Both the position numbers and the translations under genes were made by a program. Shown piece by piece: positions 47,918 to 57,145 of a DNA stretch of 64,000 bases; position 1 is the first letter of the stretch, and every line of letters starts with the position of its first letter. This stretch comes from Actinomycetota bacterium. GTDB taxonomy: Bacteria > Actinomycetota > Acidimicrobiia > Acidimicrobiales > Iamiaceae. Under the pieces are notes generated by a model. The model saw only the letters and a program-made list of their open reading frames with translations. It was not told where the DNA came from and made no database searches. Where the stretch lies: positions 62,001 through 126,000 of the forward strand of contig JAHBSO010000003.1 of the NCBI GenBank assembly GCA_019639075.1. Direction: 5' to 3'.

Positions 47918-48838
47918 CTACCAGCCGCGGTCGGCGAAGGTGGTCTCCAACCCGCCGATCTCGAGGCCCGGCATCGCCCCACCGAGGCCCCGGCTGACCT
48001 TGGCCAGCATCTGCGGATCGTCGTAGTGGGTGGTGGCCTCGACGATCGCCTTGGCCCGCGCCGGCGGGTCGTCGGACTTGAAGATGCCGGACCCGACGAA
48101 CACCGCCTGGGCCCCGAGCTGCATCGCCAGCGCGGCGTCGGCGGGGATCGCCAGACCGCCGGCGCAGAAGAGCGGCACGGGCAGCTCGCCGGTCTCGTGG
48201 ACCTCCTGCACGAGCGGGAGCGGCGCCTGGAGCTTCTTGGCCCAGTCGAACAGCTCGGCCGGGTCGGCCTGGGTGATCTTGCGGATGTCGCCGGTGATCG
48301 AGCGCAGGTGGCGCACGGCCTCGACCACGTTCCCCGTGCCGGCCTCGCCCTTCGAGCGGATCATGCAGGCGCCCTCGCTGATGCGCCGGAGGGCCTCGCC
48401 GAGGTTGGTGGCGCCGCAGACGAACGGCACCGTGAACGCCCACTTGTCGATGTGGTGGGCCTCGTCGGCCGGGGTGAGCACCTCGGACTCGTCGACGTAG
48501 TCGACCCCGAGCGCCTCGAGGATCTGTGCCTCGACGAAGTGACCGATCCGGGCCTTGGCCATGACCGGGATCGTGCACACCTCCTTGATGCCCTCGATCA
48601 TCTCCGGGTCCGACATGCGGGCGACGCCGCCGTCGCGCCGGATGTCGGACGGCACCCGCTCGAGCGCCATCACCGCGACCGCGCCGGCATCCTCGGCGAT
48701 GCGGGCCTGGGCCGGGTCGACGACGTCCATGATGACGCCGCCCTTGAGCATCTCGGCCAGCCCCCGCTTGACGAGCGGGGTCCCGGTCCGGGCGCTGGAG
48801 GTCTCGGGTCCGCTGGGGGTCGTGGTGGGCTCGGCCAT
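47918..48838 (-). CDS. pdxS: Pyridoxal 5'-phosphate synthase lyase subunit
   Basis: Forms PLP from ribose-5-phosphate, glyceraldehyde-3-phosphate and ammonia; 306 residues. It has [43 protein letters not shown] with a catalytic Lys, [17 protein letters not shown] and [15 protein letters not shown] lies 7 nt before ATG 48838 (48851-48846), so the message is probably leaderless. Confidence 0.97.
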   Translation of the reverse strand: MAEPTTTPSGPETSSARTGTPLVKRGLAEMLKGGVIMDVVDPAQARIAEDAGAVAVMALERVPSDIRRDGGVARMSDPEMIEGIKEVCTIPVMAKARIGHFVEAQILEALGVDYVDESEVLTPADEAHHIDKWAFTVPFVCGATNLGEALRRISEGACMIRSKGEAGTGNVVEAVRHLRSITGDIRKITQADPAELFDWAKKLQAPLPLVQEVHETGELPVPLFCAGGLAIPADAALAMQLGAQAVFVGSGIFKSDDPPARAKAIVEATTHYDDPQMLAKVSRGLGGAMPGLEIGGLETTFADRGW

Positions 48839-48845
48839 GGCTGTC

Positions 48846-48851
48846 AGTGTA
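48846..48851 (-). promoter_or_regulatory. -10 box of leaderless pdxS-pdxT transcript
   Basis: TACACT, 7-nt spacer, ATG 48838; no ribosome site. Confidence 0.5.
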
Positions 48852-48908
48852 GGGACGGGTCCGGCCGATGCCGAAGCCCGAACCGCCCCGACGCGGGCGA
48901 CGTCGACG

Positions 48909-50015
48909 TCAGCGGGGCTGGGCGCCGCCGGCGCGGGGCAGCTCGATCCACGTCTGGCCCGGGGTGAGCCTGATCTCGGTGCCGTCGGCGGCGAGGAGCT
49001 TGGCCGGGACGTCGGCCGACGGCCGCTCCCAACGGCCCCTCACGAGCTGGCCGCCGGTGAACACCAACGCGTCGCCGGAGCCGACGGTGTGCGCCTCGGG
49101 CGATCGGGTGTCGGCCGCGCTCACCCCGTACTCGGTCACGAGCACGACGACGTTCTGGCTGACGATGGGACCCGACTCGTCCTCGTGGGGCCGCCCGTTC
49201 TGGTACCGCTCGTACAGCTTCAGCTCCGGGTTCCACGTCCATCCGACCGGCGACGACGCGACGCCGCCGCCCCACGTGATGTCGACGCCGGACCCCGAGG
49301 TCGACGACGAGTGCACCTGCTCGCCCTTCGCCCGGTACGTGAAGATCGGCTCGGGCGGCGTGACCTCGTCCGGGGCCAGGCCGTAGATGCGACCGGCGTC
49401 CACGTAGAGGTTGTGGGGTGCCTTGCGGCTGGAGTCGCGCGTGTAGGCCGACGACGCCCGGTCGTGGCCCATGTCGATGATCGACGGGGCGGCGTGCACG
49501 GCCGCGGTGACCCCGTCGTTGCCACCGGACCACGCCAGGAGCGTCCGGCCGAACTGCGGGAGGATCTGGATGTCGGTGGTGCGGGCCGACCGGACCGGCC
49601 CCACCCGGTCGCCCGGCGCCTGGGAGTGGAAGATGGCCACGAGGCGGGTGATGTTGCCCTCGACGATCTCCTCGAACACGATGTCGGCCTTCGACAGACC
49701 GGCCTGCGGGACCGCGGACTCCCGCGCGGTGTCCAGGTTGTCGATCTTCACCGCCAGCGCCGGGCGGGTCGCGGCGGACGGGTCGGCGAGCCGGAGCCCG
49801 GTGAGCGGGGCGACCGGCCCGGTTTCGGGCTCGGTGGTCGTGGTGATCTCGGGTTCGGTCGTCGACGTGGTCGTCGTGACGACGGCCTCCTCCGCGTCGT
49901 CCCCGCCGGTGGCCACCACGATGCCGGCCACCAGGGCGACCACGGCGAGGATCGCCCCGCCGATGACCCCGGCCCGGCCCCGCGCGGAGAGTCGCGTGAA
50001 CCAGGCGACCATCAC
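48909..50015 (-). CDS. DUF3048 (YerB-like) exported protein
   Basis: 368 residues. One N-terminal membrane anchor (about 15-36), a Thr/Glu linker with [18 protein letters not shown], then a DUF3048 domain ([64 protein letters not shown]). It is an anchored extracytoplasmic protein of unknown function. The GTG start overlaps the stop of the M48-like gene (GTGA), so the two are co-expressed. Confidence 0.9.
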   Translation of the reverse strand: MMVAWFTRLSARGRAGVIGGAILAVVALVAGIVVATGGDDAEEAVVTTTTSTTEPEITTTTEPETGPVAPLTGLRLADPSAATRPALAVKIDNLDTARESAVPQAGLSKADIVFEEIVEGNITRLVAIFHSQAPGDRVGPVRSARTTDIQILPQFGRTLLAWSGGNDGVTAAVHAAPSIIDMGHDRASSAYTRDSSRKAPHNLYVDAGRIYGLAPDEVTPPEPIFTYRAKGEQVHSSSTSGSGVDITWGGGVASSPVGWTWNPELKLYERYQNGRPHEDESGPIVSQNVVVLVTEYGVSAADTRSPEAHTVGSGDALVFTGGQLVRGRWERPSADVPAKLLAADGTEIRLTPGQTWIELPRAGGAQPR

Positions 50016-50881
50016 AGCTCCCGGAGGATGTCGATCCGCTCGTCGAGCGAGCGGGGGCCGACGAACGCCCGGTTGCGCTCGGCCAGCGCACCGGCCCGTT
50101 CATCGGTGGCGATGGGCTCGGCCATCCAGAGGTGCGCGGTGGAGCGGGTTCCGGACGCCACCACCGTTCCGGTCCTTCGACAGGCCTCGAGCGCGGCCAG
50201 GAGTCCCGGTGGGTAGCGGGTGACGGCGACCGCGTCGAGGTCGGCCCAGGTCTGGCGGTCGCCGCCGATGCCGAGGCGCCGCAGCGACGACAGGGCCGTG
50301 GCCGGGCCCAGCAGTGCGGCGACGCCGCCACCCGCGCCGTCACCGCGGTGCAGGAGACGGTCGACGAGCAGCAGCGGCAGGCCGACGGTGGTGACCGTGA
50401 GCGTGGCCGACGCCAGCCCGCCGTCGCGCAGCTGCACCAGCTGGTGGGCGATCGCACCCTCTAGCGCGACCCGGTCGGTGGCGTCGAGCAGGCCGGTGGT
50501 GACGAGCAGGACGGCGTCGCGCTCGTTGCGACCCGCGATGAGCGCGTTGGCCGCCGGATCGTCCACGACCTCCAGCGCGGGCGCGGGGACCCCGGTGGCG
50601 AGGCAGAGGCCGTCGACGACGTTGATCAGCCGGGCGTGGCGCTCGGGATCGACCGGGGTGCCACCGCCCAGCGCACGGACGACGTGGGTGGCCCGGGCCC
50701 AGGCCCAACCGGTGACGGCACCGGCCACGACGACGGCGACGAGCACCGCCGCCCAGACCGGGAGGAGGAGCAGGCCGACCAGGAGGACCGGCGGCAGCAC
50801 GGCCGCCGCCAGCGCTCCCAGGAGCACGGCGGGAGCAGCCGGTGCGGGACGGACCTCGACGTCCTCGGCCACGGCGGTCAT
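50012..50881 (-). CDS. M48/HtpX-like membrane protein with degenerate active site
   Basis: About 290 residues. Two membrane segments (about 22-42 and 45-62) precede an HtpX-like domain (ATGVPAPALEVVDDPAANALIAG, AVLLVTTGLLDATDRVALEGAIAHQ). The zinc motif HEXXH reads HQLVQ, and the third-ligand region reads WADLDAVAVTRYP, without the Glu. All metal ligands but one His are lost, so it is probably not a protease. ATG 50881 overlaps the stop of an 8-codon upstream ORF (ATGA); GTG 50890 in frame is an alternative start. It is co-transcribed with the DUF3048 gene. Confidence 0.82.
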   Translation of the reverse strand: MTAVAEDVEVRPAPAAPAVLLGALAAAVLPPVLLVGLLLLPVWAAVLVAVVVAGAVTGWAWARATHVVRALGGGTPVDPERHARLINVVDGLCLATGVPAPALEVVDDPAANALIAGRNERDAVLLVTTGLLDATDRVALEGAIAHQLVQLRDGGLASATLTVTTVGLPLLLVDRLLHRGDGAGGGVAALLGPATALSSLRRLGIGGDRQTWADLDAVAVTRYPPGLLAALEACRRTGTVVASGTRSTAHLWMAEPIATDERAGALAERNRAFVGPRSLDERIDILREL

Positions 50882-50904
50882 CGGGGGCACGGGAATTCGG
50901 ACAT
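50878..50904 (-). CDS. Leaderless 8-codon upstream ORF
   Basis: ATG TCC GAA TTC CCG TGC CCC CGA TGA encodes MSEFPCPR. TAGGCT at 50917-50912 ends 7 nt before this ATG, the leaderless geometry used by many genes here. The TGA overlaps the ATG of the M48-like gene, which lacks a clear Shine-Dalgarno. It looks like a coupling leader peptide; translation is unproven. Confidence 0.45.
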   Translation of the reverse strand: MSEFPCPR

Positions 50905-50954
50905 CGGGACGAGCCTACGGCGTGGGTCCCCCTCGCCCTCGCATCCGCGAGCGG

Positions 50955-52076
50955 TCAGCGGGGCCGCAGCGGCCGGTTCCGGCGCCACCCGCGCGATCGC
51001 GGCGCGGGGACGGTTATGCGGTCGTAGATCTCGAGGTAGCGCCGGGCCAGGGAGTCCATCGAGAACTCCTCGGCCCGGGCCGAACCGGACGCGACCAGCC
51101 GGTCGTGCAGGGCCCGATCGCCGAGCACGCGGTTCAGCGCCACCCCCAGGGCGACCGGGTCCCCCGGCGGCACGAGGAGGCCGTCCAGATCGGCCCGGGC
51201 CACCAGGCGGTAGCCACTGAGGTCGGCGGCGACGATGGCCGCCCCGGCCGCCATGGCCTCCAGCAGGACCACCCCGAAGGACTCGCCACGGAGCGACGGG
51301 GCGCAGAACACGTCGGCGGCCCGGAGCCGCCGGCGCTTCTCCTCGTCGGACAGCCGCCCCAACCACTCCAGCCGCGGGTCGCCGGCGTAGCGGACCTTGA
51401 GGCGTTCGGTGTCGGGCCCGTCCGAGCCGATCCAGACCCGGACGTCGGGGGGCAGGTCCGCGAGGGCCGCCAGCAGCACGTCCAGTCCCTTGCGGGGCTC
51501 GTGGCGGCCGACGAAGAGGACGGTCGGACCGTCGGTGGGCCACGGTTCGACCGAGGCGAACCGCTCGACCTCGATCCCGTTGTAGAGGTGCTCGTAGGTG
51601 CCGCCGAGGTGGGTCTTGGCCAGCGCCTCGGCCTCCTTGGAGACCACGACCCGGGCGTCGAGCCGGCTCGCGACCCAGCGCAGCGGCGCCGAGCCGTACT
51701 TGTACGACGCGCTGTCGCCCGCCGCGTGGAACGTGCCGACGAGCGGCGTCGGCTTCAGGACCGCGGCGGTCATGCATGCGCCGGGGGCCAGCGGCTCGTG
51801 CAGGTGCAGGACGTCGAAGGCCTCGTCGCGCACGGCGCGGATCAGGCGCAGCTGCGCGGCCGGGTCGGGGGCGATCGGGGCCACCGACCCGTTGGCCGCG
51901 GTCGGGATCGAGTTGCCGAGGGGGGTGACCCAGCCGTCGGGCGGCGGACCGTCCGACGGCGCCAGGATCCGGGTCGGATGGCCGAGGTGGCGCAACGAGC
52001 GGGCCAGGCCGAGGACCTGCTCCTGCACCCCGCCGGGGATGCTGATGCTGTAGGGGCAGACGAGGCCGATCCTCAC
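50955..52076 (-). CDS. pimA: GT4 glycosyltransferase, PimA-like
   Basis: Predicted GDP-mannose-dependent phosphatidylinositol mannosyltransferase; 373 residues. It begins MRIGLVCPYSISIPGGVQEQ, the PimA start with the GGVQ donor loop. It also has HLHEPL, GTFHAAGDS with the acceptor-site His, LFVGRHEPRKGLDVL and the donor motif GESFGVVLLEAMAAG. GTG 52076 overlaps the acyltransferase stop (GTGA). The cluster pgsA-acyltransferase-pimA matches the mycobacterial PIM locus, which is why I prefer PimA to a generic GT4. Confidence 0.87.
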   Translation of the reverse strand: MRIGLVCPYSISIPGGVQEQVLGLARSLRHLGHPTRILAPSDGPPPDGWVTPLGNSIPTAANGSVAPIAPDPAAQLRLIRAVRDEAFDVLHLHEPLAPGACMTAAVLKPTPLVGTFHAAGDSASYKYGSAPLRWVASRLDARVVVSKEAEALAKTHLGGTYEHLYNGIEVERFASVEPWPTDGPTVLFVGRHEPRKGLDVLLAALADLPPDVRVWIGSDGPDTERLKVRYAGDPRLEWLGRLSDEEKRRRLRAADVFCAPSLRGESFGVVLLEAMAAGAAIVAADLSGYRLVARADLDGLLVPPGDPVALGVALNRVLGDRALHDRLVASGSARAEEFSMDSLARRYLEIYDRITVPAPRSRGWRRNRPLRPR

Positions 52077-52975
52077 GATCCGGCCCCGTGGTCGTGCCCG
52101 GCGCGGTCGCTCGGCCAGTTGGGTTGGAGCAGGTGCCACTGCTCGGGGTGGGCCAGGATCAGCGCCTCGAGCTCGTGGGCCAGCGCCTGGCTGACCCGGG
52201 CGACGTCGTCGCGGAGCTTGCCCTGCCGCGTGGTGTCGAGCGGGGGCCGGGCGATCGCCCGATGACCGTCACCGTCGTAGTACACGGCCGCGGGGACGAG
52301 CGGCGCGCCCGAGCGCAAGGCCATCGTCGCCGGCCCGGCGGGCAGGGTGTTGCGCTCGCCGAAGAACTCGACCTCGACGCCGGTGCCGGAGATGTCGCGG
52401 TCGCAGAGCAGGCACAGGACGTGGTTGGCCTTCAGGGCGGCCGAGGCCCGCGTGCCGGCCGAGGCGTCGAGCGGGATGATCTCCATGCCGAGCTCGCGGC
52501 GCAGCGCGGTGAACCACTCGGCCAGCTCGGGCGGCTCGACCTGCTCGACCACCACCGAGGTCGGCACGCCCTTGGCGGTGGTCAGCCAGAAGCCGGCCCA
52601 CTCCCAGGCCCCCAGGTGCGGCATGGCCAGGATCACGCCGTTCCCGCGGTCGAGGCCGTCCTGGAGGTACTGGAACCCGTCGTGGGTCAGGCGCTCGTCC
52701 AGCACGTCGACGGAGGTGCCGGGCAGCCGGAACGACTCCAGCCAGTAGTGGACGTAGGACTCGAACACGCGGTCGACCGCGGCGCGCAGCTCGTCGTCGG
52801 TGAGGTCCGGTCGGGCCCGCCGCTGGTGCCGGGCCACCATCTCGGCCCGACCGCCCATCACCCGGGCCGCGACCCGTCCCGCGACGGTGCTCGCCGGACC
52901 GACCGTGCGTTCCGGGAGGAGGCGGGCGACGACGCTCGCGGCGCGGTAGCCGAGGTAGCTCGGGTCGGGGGCCAT
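52073..52975 (-). CDS. Phosphatidylinositol mannoside acyltransferase (LpxL/HtrB family)
   Basis: Acyl-CoA-dependent membrane-surface acyltransferase; 300 residues. The HX4E active site is His120/Glu125 in MPHLGAWEWAGF; ASAALKANHVLCLLCDRDISG and FFGERNTLPAGPATMAL are LpxL/PatA family blocks. In Mycobacterium the equivalent gene (Rv2611c, PatA) acylates PIM2. It lies between pgsA and pimA here; coupled to pimA. Confidence 0.88.
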   Translation of the reverse strand: MAPDPSYLGYRAASVVARLLPERTVGPASTVAGRVAARVMGGRAEMVARHQRRARPDLTDDELRAAVDRVFESYVHYWLESFRLPGTSVDVLDERLTHDGFQYLQDGLDRGNGVILAMPHLGAWEWAGFWLTTAKGVPTSVVVEQVEPPELAEWFTALRRELGMEIIPLDASAGTRASAALKANHVLCLLCDRDISGTGVEVEFFGERNTLPAGPATMALRSGAPLVPAAVYYDGDGHRAIARPPLDTTRQGKLRDDVARVSQALAHELEALILAHPEQWHLLQPNWPSDRAGHDHGAGS

Positions 52976-52985
52976 CGGGCCGCGA

Positions 52986-53693
52986 TCAGCGGGGAGGGCG
53001 CAGCGGGGACCGGCGCCGGACCTGGCGCTGGGTCGAGCGGGCGACGCGCCGGTCGGCCTGCCGGTTGCGGGCCCGCGTCCGCATCGTCGGTCGGTTGGCG
53101 AGCACGGGGGTGGCCGCGGTGGCCTGCTTCCACACCTTCACGAACCGCTGGATCGCGGTGACGACGGTGAGGGCCAGCATGATCCAGAGGACGGCCACGA
53201 GGGCCTGGTCGAACAACAACCCGAGACCGAGGGCGATCAGCCGCTCGGCCCGCTCCATGAGGCCGCCCTTCGCGTTGTACCCGAGCGCCTCGGCCTTCGC
53301 CCGCTCGTAGGAGATGAGCATCGAGGCGGCCAGCACGGCCATGGGCAGCAGCGGGAGCCGACCGCCCTCGGTGTCGGCGAGGTACCAGGCGACGCCACCG
53401 AGGAGGAGGGCGTCGGTGAAGCGGTCGGCCACCGAGTCGAAGAACGCGCCCCGCGACGAGGCCATGCCCGATGCCTTGGCCACCGCGCCGTCGAGCACGT
53501 CGGGCAGGGCGGTCAGGACGAGCAGCAGGAGGCCCAGCCGGAGCGCGCCCTGGCCGATGGCGAACGCGGCGGCGACCGCCATCACCACGCCGAGCACCGT
53601 GAGGTGGTCGGCGGTGATGCCGGTGCGCTTCAGCTGCTGGCCCACGGGCTTCAGCGTTCGCTCGGCGTTGGCCCGGAATCGGCCGTCGAACAT
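52986..53693 (-). CDS. pgsA: CDP-alcohol phosphatidyltransferase, probable PI-phosphate synthase
   Basis: Integral membrane enzyme joining CDP-diacylglycerol to an alcohol, most likely inositol phosphate given the PIM context; 235 residues from ATG 53693 (AGGAG about 6 nt upstream; an in-frame GTG/ATG 42 nt further up is less likely). The family motif D-x2-DG-x2-AK-x8-G-x3-D-x3-D is complete: Asp65, Asp68, Gly69, Lys73, Gly82, Asp86 and Asp90. Five or six membrane segments; a basic tail from residue 200. An extended -10 (TGCTAACTT) lies upstream. Confidence 0.9.
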   Translation of the reverse strand: MFDGRFRANAERTLKPVGQQLKRTGITADHLTVLGVVMAVAAAFAIGQGALRLGLLLLVLTALPDVLDGAVAKASGMASSRGAFFDSVADRFTDALLLGGVAWYLADTEGGRLPLLPMAVLAASMLISYERAKAEALGYNAKGGLMERAERLIALGLGLLFDQALVAVLWIMLALTVVTAIQRFVKVWKQATAATPVLANRPTMRTRARNRQADRRVARSTQRQVRRRSPLRPPR

Positions 53694-53859
53694 GAGCTCT
53701 CCTGGGAGCGACGGACTGCTTGCAGAAGTTAGCACCCCCGAACGGCGCCGGGTCTCCCGACGATGGCGCGGGCGGGTCGGCCCAGTCTCCCACTCCTGGG
53801 ACGATCCGTCTCGGACGGTGGTCCGGCGGCCGCCCGGAGCGGCGACGGGCCGGGACCGC

Positions 53860-54426
53860 TCAGGTGGTGGCGTCGGCCCCGAGGGCGCCGTCGAGGTCGC
53901 TCCAGTCCTCGGGGTTGTCCTCGGTGAACCAGGCCACGATCTCGCCGTCCACCCCGTCGACGAGCACCAGGCCCCGGCGGGTCGGCGGGTTCTCGGCCGA
54001 GTAGAGCAGGATCCGCCACGTCGGTCGGCTGCGGAGGCCGCGCCAGCCGAGCTGGGCCGACGCGTGCCCGACCGGGAACCCGACCCGCTCGGTGGCCAGC
54101 ACCAGCGCGTCGCGCTCGTCGACGTCGAGGTTCCAGCCCGCGACCTGGTGGTAGAGGCCGATCAGCACCAGCGCGATCCCGGCGGCGAGGATGCCCCCGT
54201 TGACCAGCACCGGGTCGCCGTCGCGGGTGGCGAACCAGAGCGCGATGCAGGCCACGCCGATGCCCAGGTACAGGTAGCCGGGGACCCGCCGCCGGTTGTT
54301 GTTCGGGAAGACGTAGGGCCCGACGAACTCGGAGATGTCGAGGTCCTCGGGCAGCTCGTCCCGGACGTCGCCGTCGTCGTTGACCACCTCGACGGTCGGT
54401 TCCTCGGTCTCGTCGTCGGGAGCCAC
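53860..54426 (-). CDS. Hypothetical two-pass membrane protein
   Basis: 188 residues; I recognise no family. An acidic N-terminus (1-38) precedes two membrane segments (about 47-66 and 74-97) and a C-terminal soluble domain with LATERVGFPVGHASAQLGWRG and RPTWRILLYSAENPP. GTG 54426 has TACCGT exactly 7 nt upstream (54439-54434), so the transcript appears leaderless; a longer in-frame start at an ATG upstream of this box is unlikely. It is inserted between pgsA and the HIT gene, which are adjacent in Mycobacterium. Confidence 0.75.
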   Translation of the reverse strand: MAPDDETEEPTVEVVNDDGDVRDELPEDLDISEFVGPYVFPNNNRRRVPGYLYLGIGVACIALWFATRDGDPVLVNGGILAAGIALVLIGLYHQVAGWNLDVDERDALVLATERVGFPVGHASAQLGWRGLRSRPTWRILLYSAENPPTRRGLVLVDGVDGEIVAWFTEDNPEDWSDLDGALGADATT

Positions 54427-54476
54427 GGACCCGACGGTAGCGGCGCGCATCGACCCCACCCCAACCGGCGACGGCG

Positions 54477-55058
54477 TCAGATCGGCGTCACGGGCCAGGC
54501 GTCGCGGAGCTTGCGCCAGCTGGCGGCCAGGGGTTCGGGCAGCACGCGGGTCTCGGCGATCGTGGTCGTGAAGTTGGTGTCGCCGGCCCACCGCGGGAGG
54601 CAGTGGACGTGGAGGTGGTCGGGCACCCCGGCGCCGGCGCCGGCCCCGAGGTTGATGCCGACGTTCACCCCGTCGGGCCGGTACGCGGTGCGGATCGCGG
54701 CCACCGCGGTCCGCACCCCCTCCCACAGCTCGGCGGACTCCTCGGGGGTCAGGTCACCGAGGTCCGGTGCCGCCCGCTGCGGCAGCACCATCAGGTGGCC
54801 GCTGCCGTAGGGGAAGGCGTTCAGGATCGCGAAGCACGTGGCTCCCCGCCAGAGGACGAACGTCTCGTCGTCGGGGAGCCCCGACCGCAGGATGCGCTCG
54901 AACAGTGACCGGCCGGTGTCGTCGGGACGCAGCTCGGCGGCGTCGTCGCTGACGCGGGTGATGTAGGTCGTCCGCCAGCCGGCCCACAGACGGGCCAGCG
55001 CCGGCGACGGTCCCCCACCGGCCTGGGCCGCGGTCGTCGGTTCCCCGGGCGGGGTCAC
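54477..55058 (-). CDS. HIT-family nucleotide hydrolase/transferase
   Basis: 193 residues. The histidine triad HLHVHCLPRW has His148, His150 and His152, and AILNAFPYGSGHLMVLP is the nucleotide-binding strand. The equivalent of mycobacterial Rv2613c (AP4A phosphorylase) occupies the same place next to thrS and pgsA. GTG 55058 overlaps the thrS stop (GTGA). Confidence 0.92.
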   Translation of the reverse strand: MTPPGEPTTAAQAGGGPSPALARLWAGWRTTYITRVSDDAAELRPDDTGRSLFERILRSGLPDDETFVLWRGATCFAILNAFPYGSGHLMVLPQRAAPDLGDLTPEESAELWEGVRTAVAAIRTAYRPDGVNVGINLGAGAGAGVPDHLHVHCLPRWAGDTNFTTTIAETRVLPEPLAASWRKLRDAWPVTPI

Positions 55059-57070
55059 GACACCGAGGTCTGGGCCAGGACCTCGTCGGCGACCCGTTGC
55101 CCGAACGCGTCGAGCGGGACGTCGCGGTCGACCTCTCCCCCACGGGGGTTCACCCCCACGGTGCGGGCCTCCACGTCGGCGTCACCGACCACGAGCACGT
55201 AGGGGATCTTCTCGCCCTTGGCCTTGCGGATCCGGTTGCCCAGCTTCTCGGACGCGTCGACGACGTCGACCCGCAGACCCCGGCCCTCGAGCTCGCCGAC
55301 CACCTCGGCGGCGTACGCGGCGTGGTCGTCGCGCACCGGCAGCACCCGCACCTGCACCGGCGCGAGCCAGGTCGGGAAGGCGCCGGCGTAGTGCTCCAGC
55401 AGCACACCGAAGAACCGCTCGATGGACCCGAGCAGCGCCCGGTGGATCATGACCGGCGTGTGCCGGCCGCCGTCCTCGCCGATGTAGGACAGGCCCATCC
55501 GCTCGGCCATGTTGAAGTCGTACTGGATCGTCGAGAGCTGCCACGAGCGCCCGATGGCGTCGCGCACCTTCACGTCGATCTTCGGCCCGTAGAACGCGCC
55601 GCCGCCCTCGTCGACCTCGTAGGGCAGTCCTTCGGCCTCGAGCGCGGCCCGCAACGACTCGGTGGCCGCCGCCCAGCCCTCGTCGGTGCCGACCGTCTCG
55701 GCCTTGGCCGGCCGGGTGGAGAGGTTGGCGTCGAAGTCGTCGAAGCCGAACGCCCGCAGCACCGACAGCACGAAGCCGAGCAGGCTGCGGATCTCGTCGT
55801 GGGCCTGCTCGGGCGTGCAGTAGATGTGGCTGTCGTCCTGGGTGAACCCGCGGATCCGCATCAGGCCGTGGAGGGTGCCGGACTTCTCGTAGCGGTACAC
55901 CGTGCCCAGCTCGAAGAACCGCAGCGGCAGCTCCCGGTACGACCGCTGGCGGGAGTCGAACACCAGGTTGTGCATCGGGCAGTTCATCGGCTTCGGGTAG
56001 TACTCGCCGTTGTCCATCTCCATGGGCGGGTACATGCCGTCCTTGTAGAAGCCCAGATGCCCCGAGGCCTCGAACAGCTTCCCGTTGGCCAGGTTCGGCG
56101 TGTAGACGAAGTCGTAGCCGCCCTCGAGGTGGCGGCGCCGGGAGTAGTCCTCCATCGTCTTGCGGACGATGCCGCCCTTCGGGTGCCACACCGCGAGACC
56201 GCCGCCCAACTGCTCGGGGAAGCTCAGGAGGTCGAGCTCGGTGGCCAGGCGCCGGTGGTCGCGCTTGGCCGCCTCCTCCAGGCGGTGGAGGTGCTCCTCC
56301 AGGTCGGCCTTCGACGCCCAGGCCGTGCCGTAGATCCGCTGGAGCATCTCGTTCTTCTCGTCGCCCCGCCAGTACGCGCCGGCGACCCGCATCAGCTTGA
56401 AGTGGCCGAGGAAGCTCTTCGTGTCCGGGACGTGCGGCCCCCGGCACAGGTCGATGAAGCCCGGGTAACCCTCGAACGGCGGGTCGGCCCAGGCCTTCGC
56501 CGGCGGGTTCTCGTAGGTGCGGACCAGCCCGGTCGCCGTGGCCGACATGGGGTCGTCGGCCTGGCCGTCGATGATCTCCAGCTTGTAGCGGTGCTTGGCG
56601 AACACCTCGCGGGCCACGTCGCTCGACAGCTCGTCGCGGACGAAGGGCTGGGCCTCCGACAGGATCTCGCGCATCCGGTCCTCGATCCGGTCGAGGTCCT
56701 CGGGGACGAACGTGCCGGGCGCGCCGTCCGGCCCCGGCGGCAGCGCGAAGTCGTAGTAGAAGCCGTCCTCGACCGGCGGGCCGATCGCGAACGTGGCTCC
56801 CGGGAACAGCTCGAGCACGGCCTGGGCCATCACGTGCGTGGTCGAGTGGCGGATCGTGTAGAGACCCCGCTCCGAGGTGGCCGTGACGATCTCGACCTCG
56901 TCGCCGTCGCGCAGCTCCCAGTTCAGGTCGCGCTCGGTGCCGTCGACCACACCGATGACCGCGGCCTTGGCCAGACCCCGGCCGATCGAGGCCGCCAACC
57001 CACCCACGGTGGTCCCGGCCGGCACCGATCGCTGCGAACCGTCGGGCAGGGTGATCGTGATGTCGGCCAT
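55055..57070 (-). CDS. thrS: Threonyl-tRNA synthetase
   Basis: Charges tRNA-Thr; 671 residues: TGS domain (ITITLPDGSQRSVPAGTTV), editing domain with the HSTTHVMAQAV zinc-like site, class II core with KPMNCPMHNLVF (zinc Cys) and RYEKSGTLHGLMRIRGFTQDD, and an anticodon domain. TACGCT at 57084-57079 is 8 nt before the ATG, giving almost no leader. Confidence 0.97.
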   Translation of the reverse strand: MADITITLPDGSQRSVPAGTTVGGLAASIGRGLAKAAVIGVVDGTERDLNWELRDGDEVEIVTATSERGLYTIRHSTTHVMAQAVLELFPGATFAIGPPVEDGFYYDFALPPGPDGAPGTFVPEDLDRIEDRMREILSEAQPFVRDELSSDVAREVFAKHRYKLEIIDGQADDPMSATATGLVRTYENPPAKAWADPPFEGYPGFIDLCRGPHVPDTKSFLGHFKLMRVAGAYWRGDEKNEMLQRIYGTAWASKADLEEHLHRLEEAAKRDHRRLATELDLLSFPEQLGGGLAVWHPKGGIVRKTMEDYSRRRHLEGGYDFVYTPNLANGKLFEASGHLGFYKDGMYPPMEMDNGEYYPKPMNCPMHNLVFDSRQRSYRELPLRFFELGTVYRYEKSGTLHGLMRIRGFTQDDSHIYCTPEQAHDEIRSLLGFVLSVLRAFGFDDFDANLSTRPAKAETVGTDEGWAAATESLRAALEAEGLPYEVDEGGGAFYGPKIDVKVRDAIGRSWQLSTIQYDFNMAERMGLSYIGEDGGRHTPVMIHRALLGSIERFFGVLLEHYAGAFPTWLAPVQVRVLPVRDDHAAYAAEVVGELEGRGLRVDVVDASEKLGNRIRKAKGEKIPYVLVVGDADVEARTVGVNPRGGEVDRDVPLDAFGQRVADEVLAQTSVS

Positions 57071-57145
57071 GGGGGCCGAGCGTAGGCCAGGGGCCTTCGA
57101 CGTCAGGAACGAGAACGAGGCGCCGAGCGGACGTCCCGCACCCGG

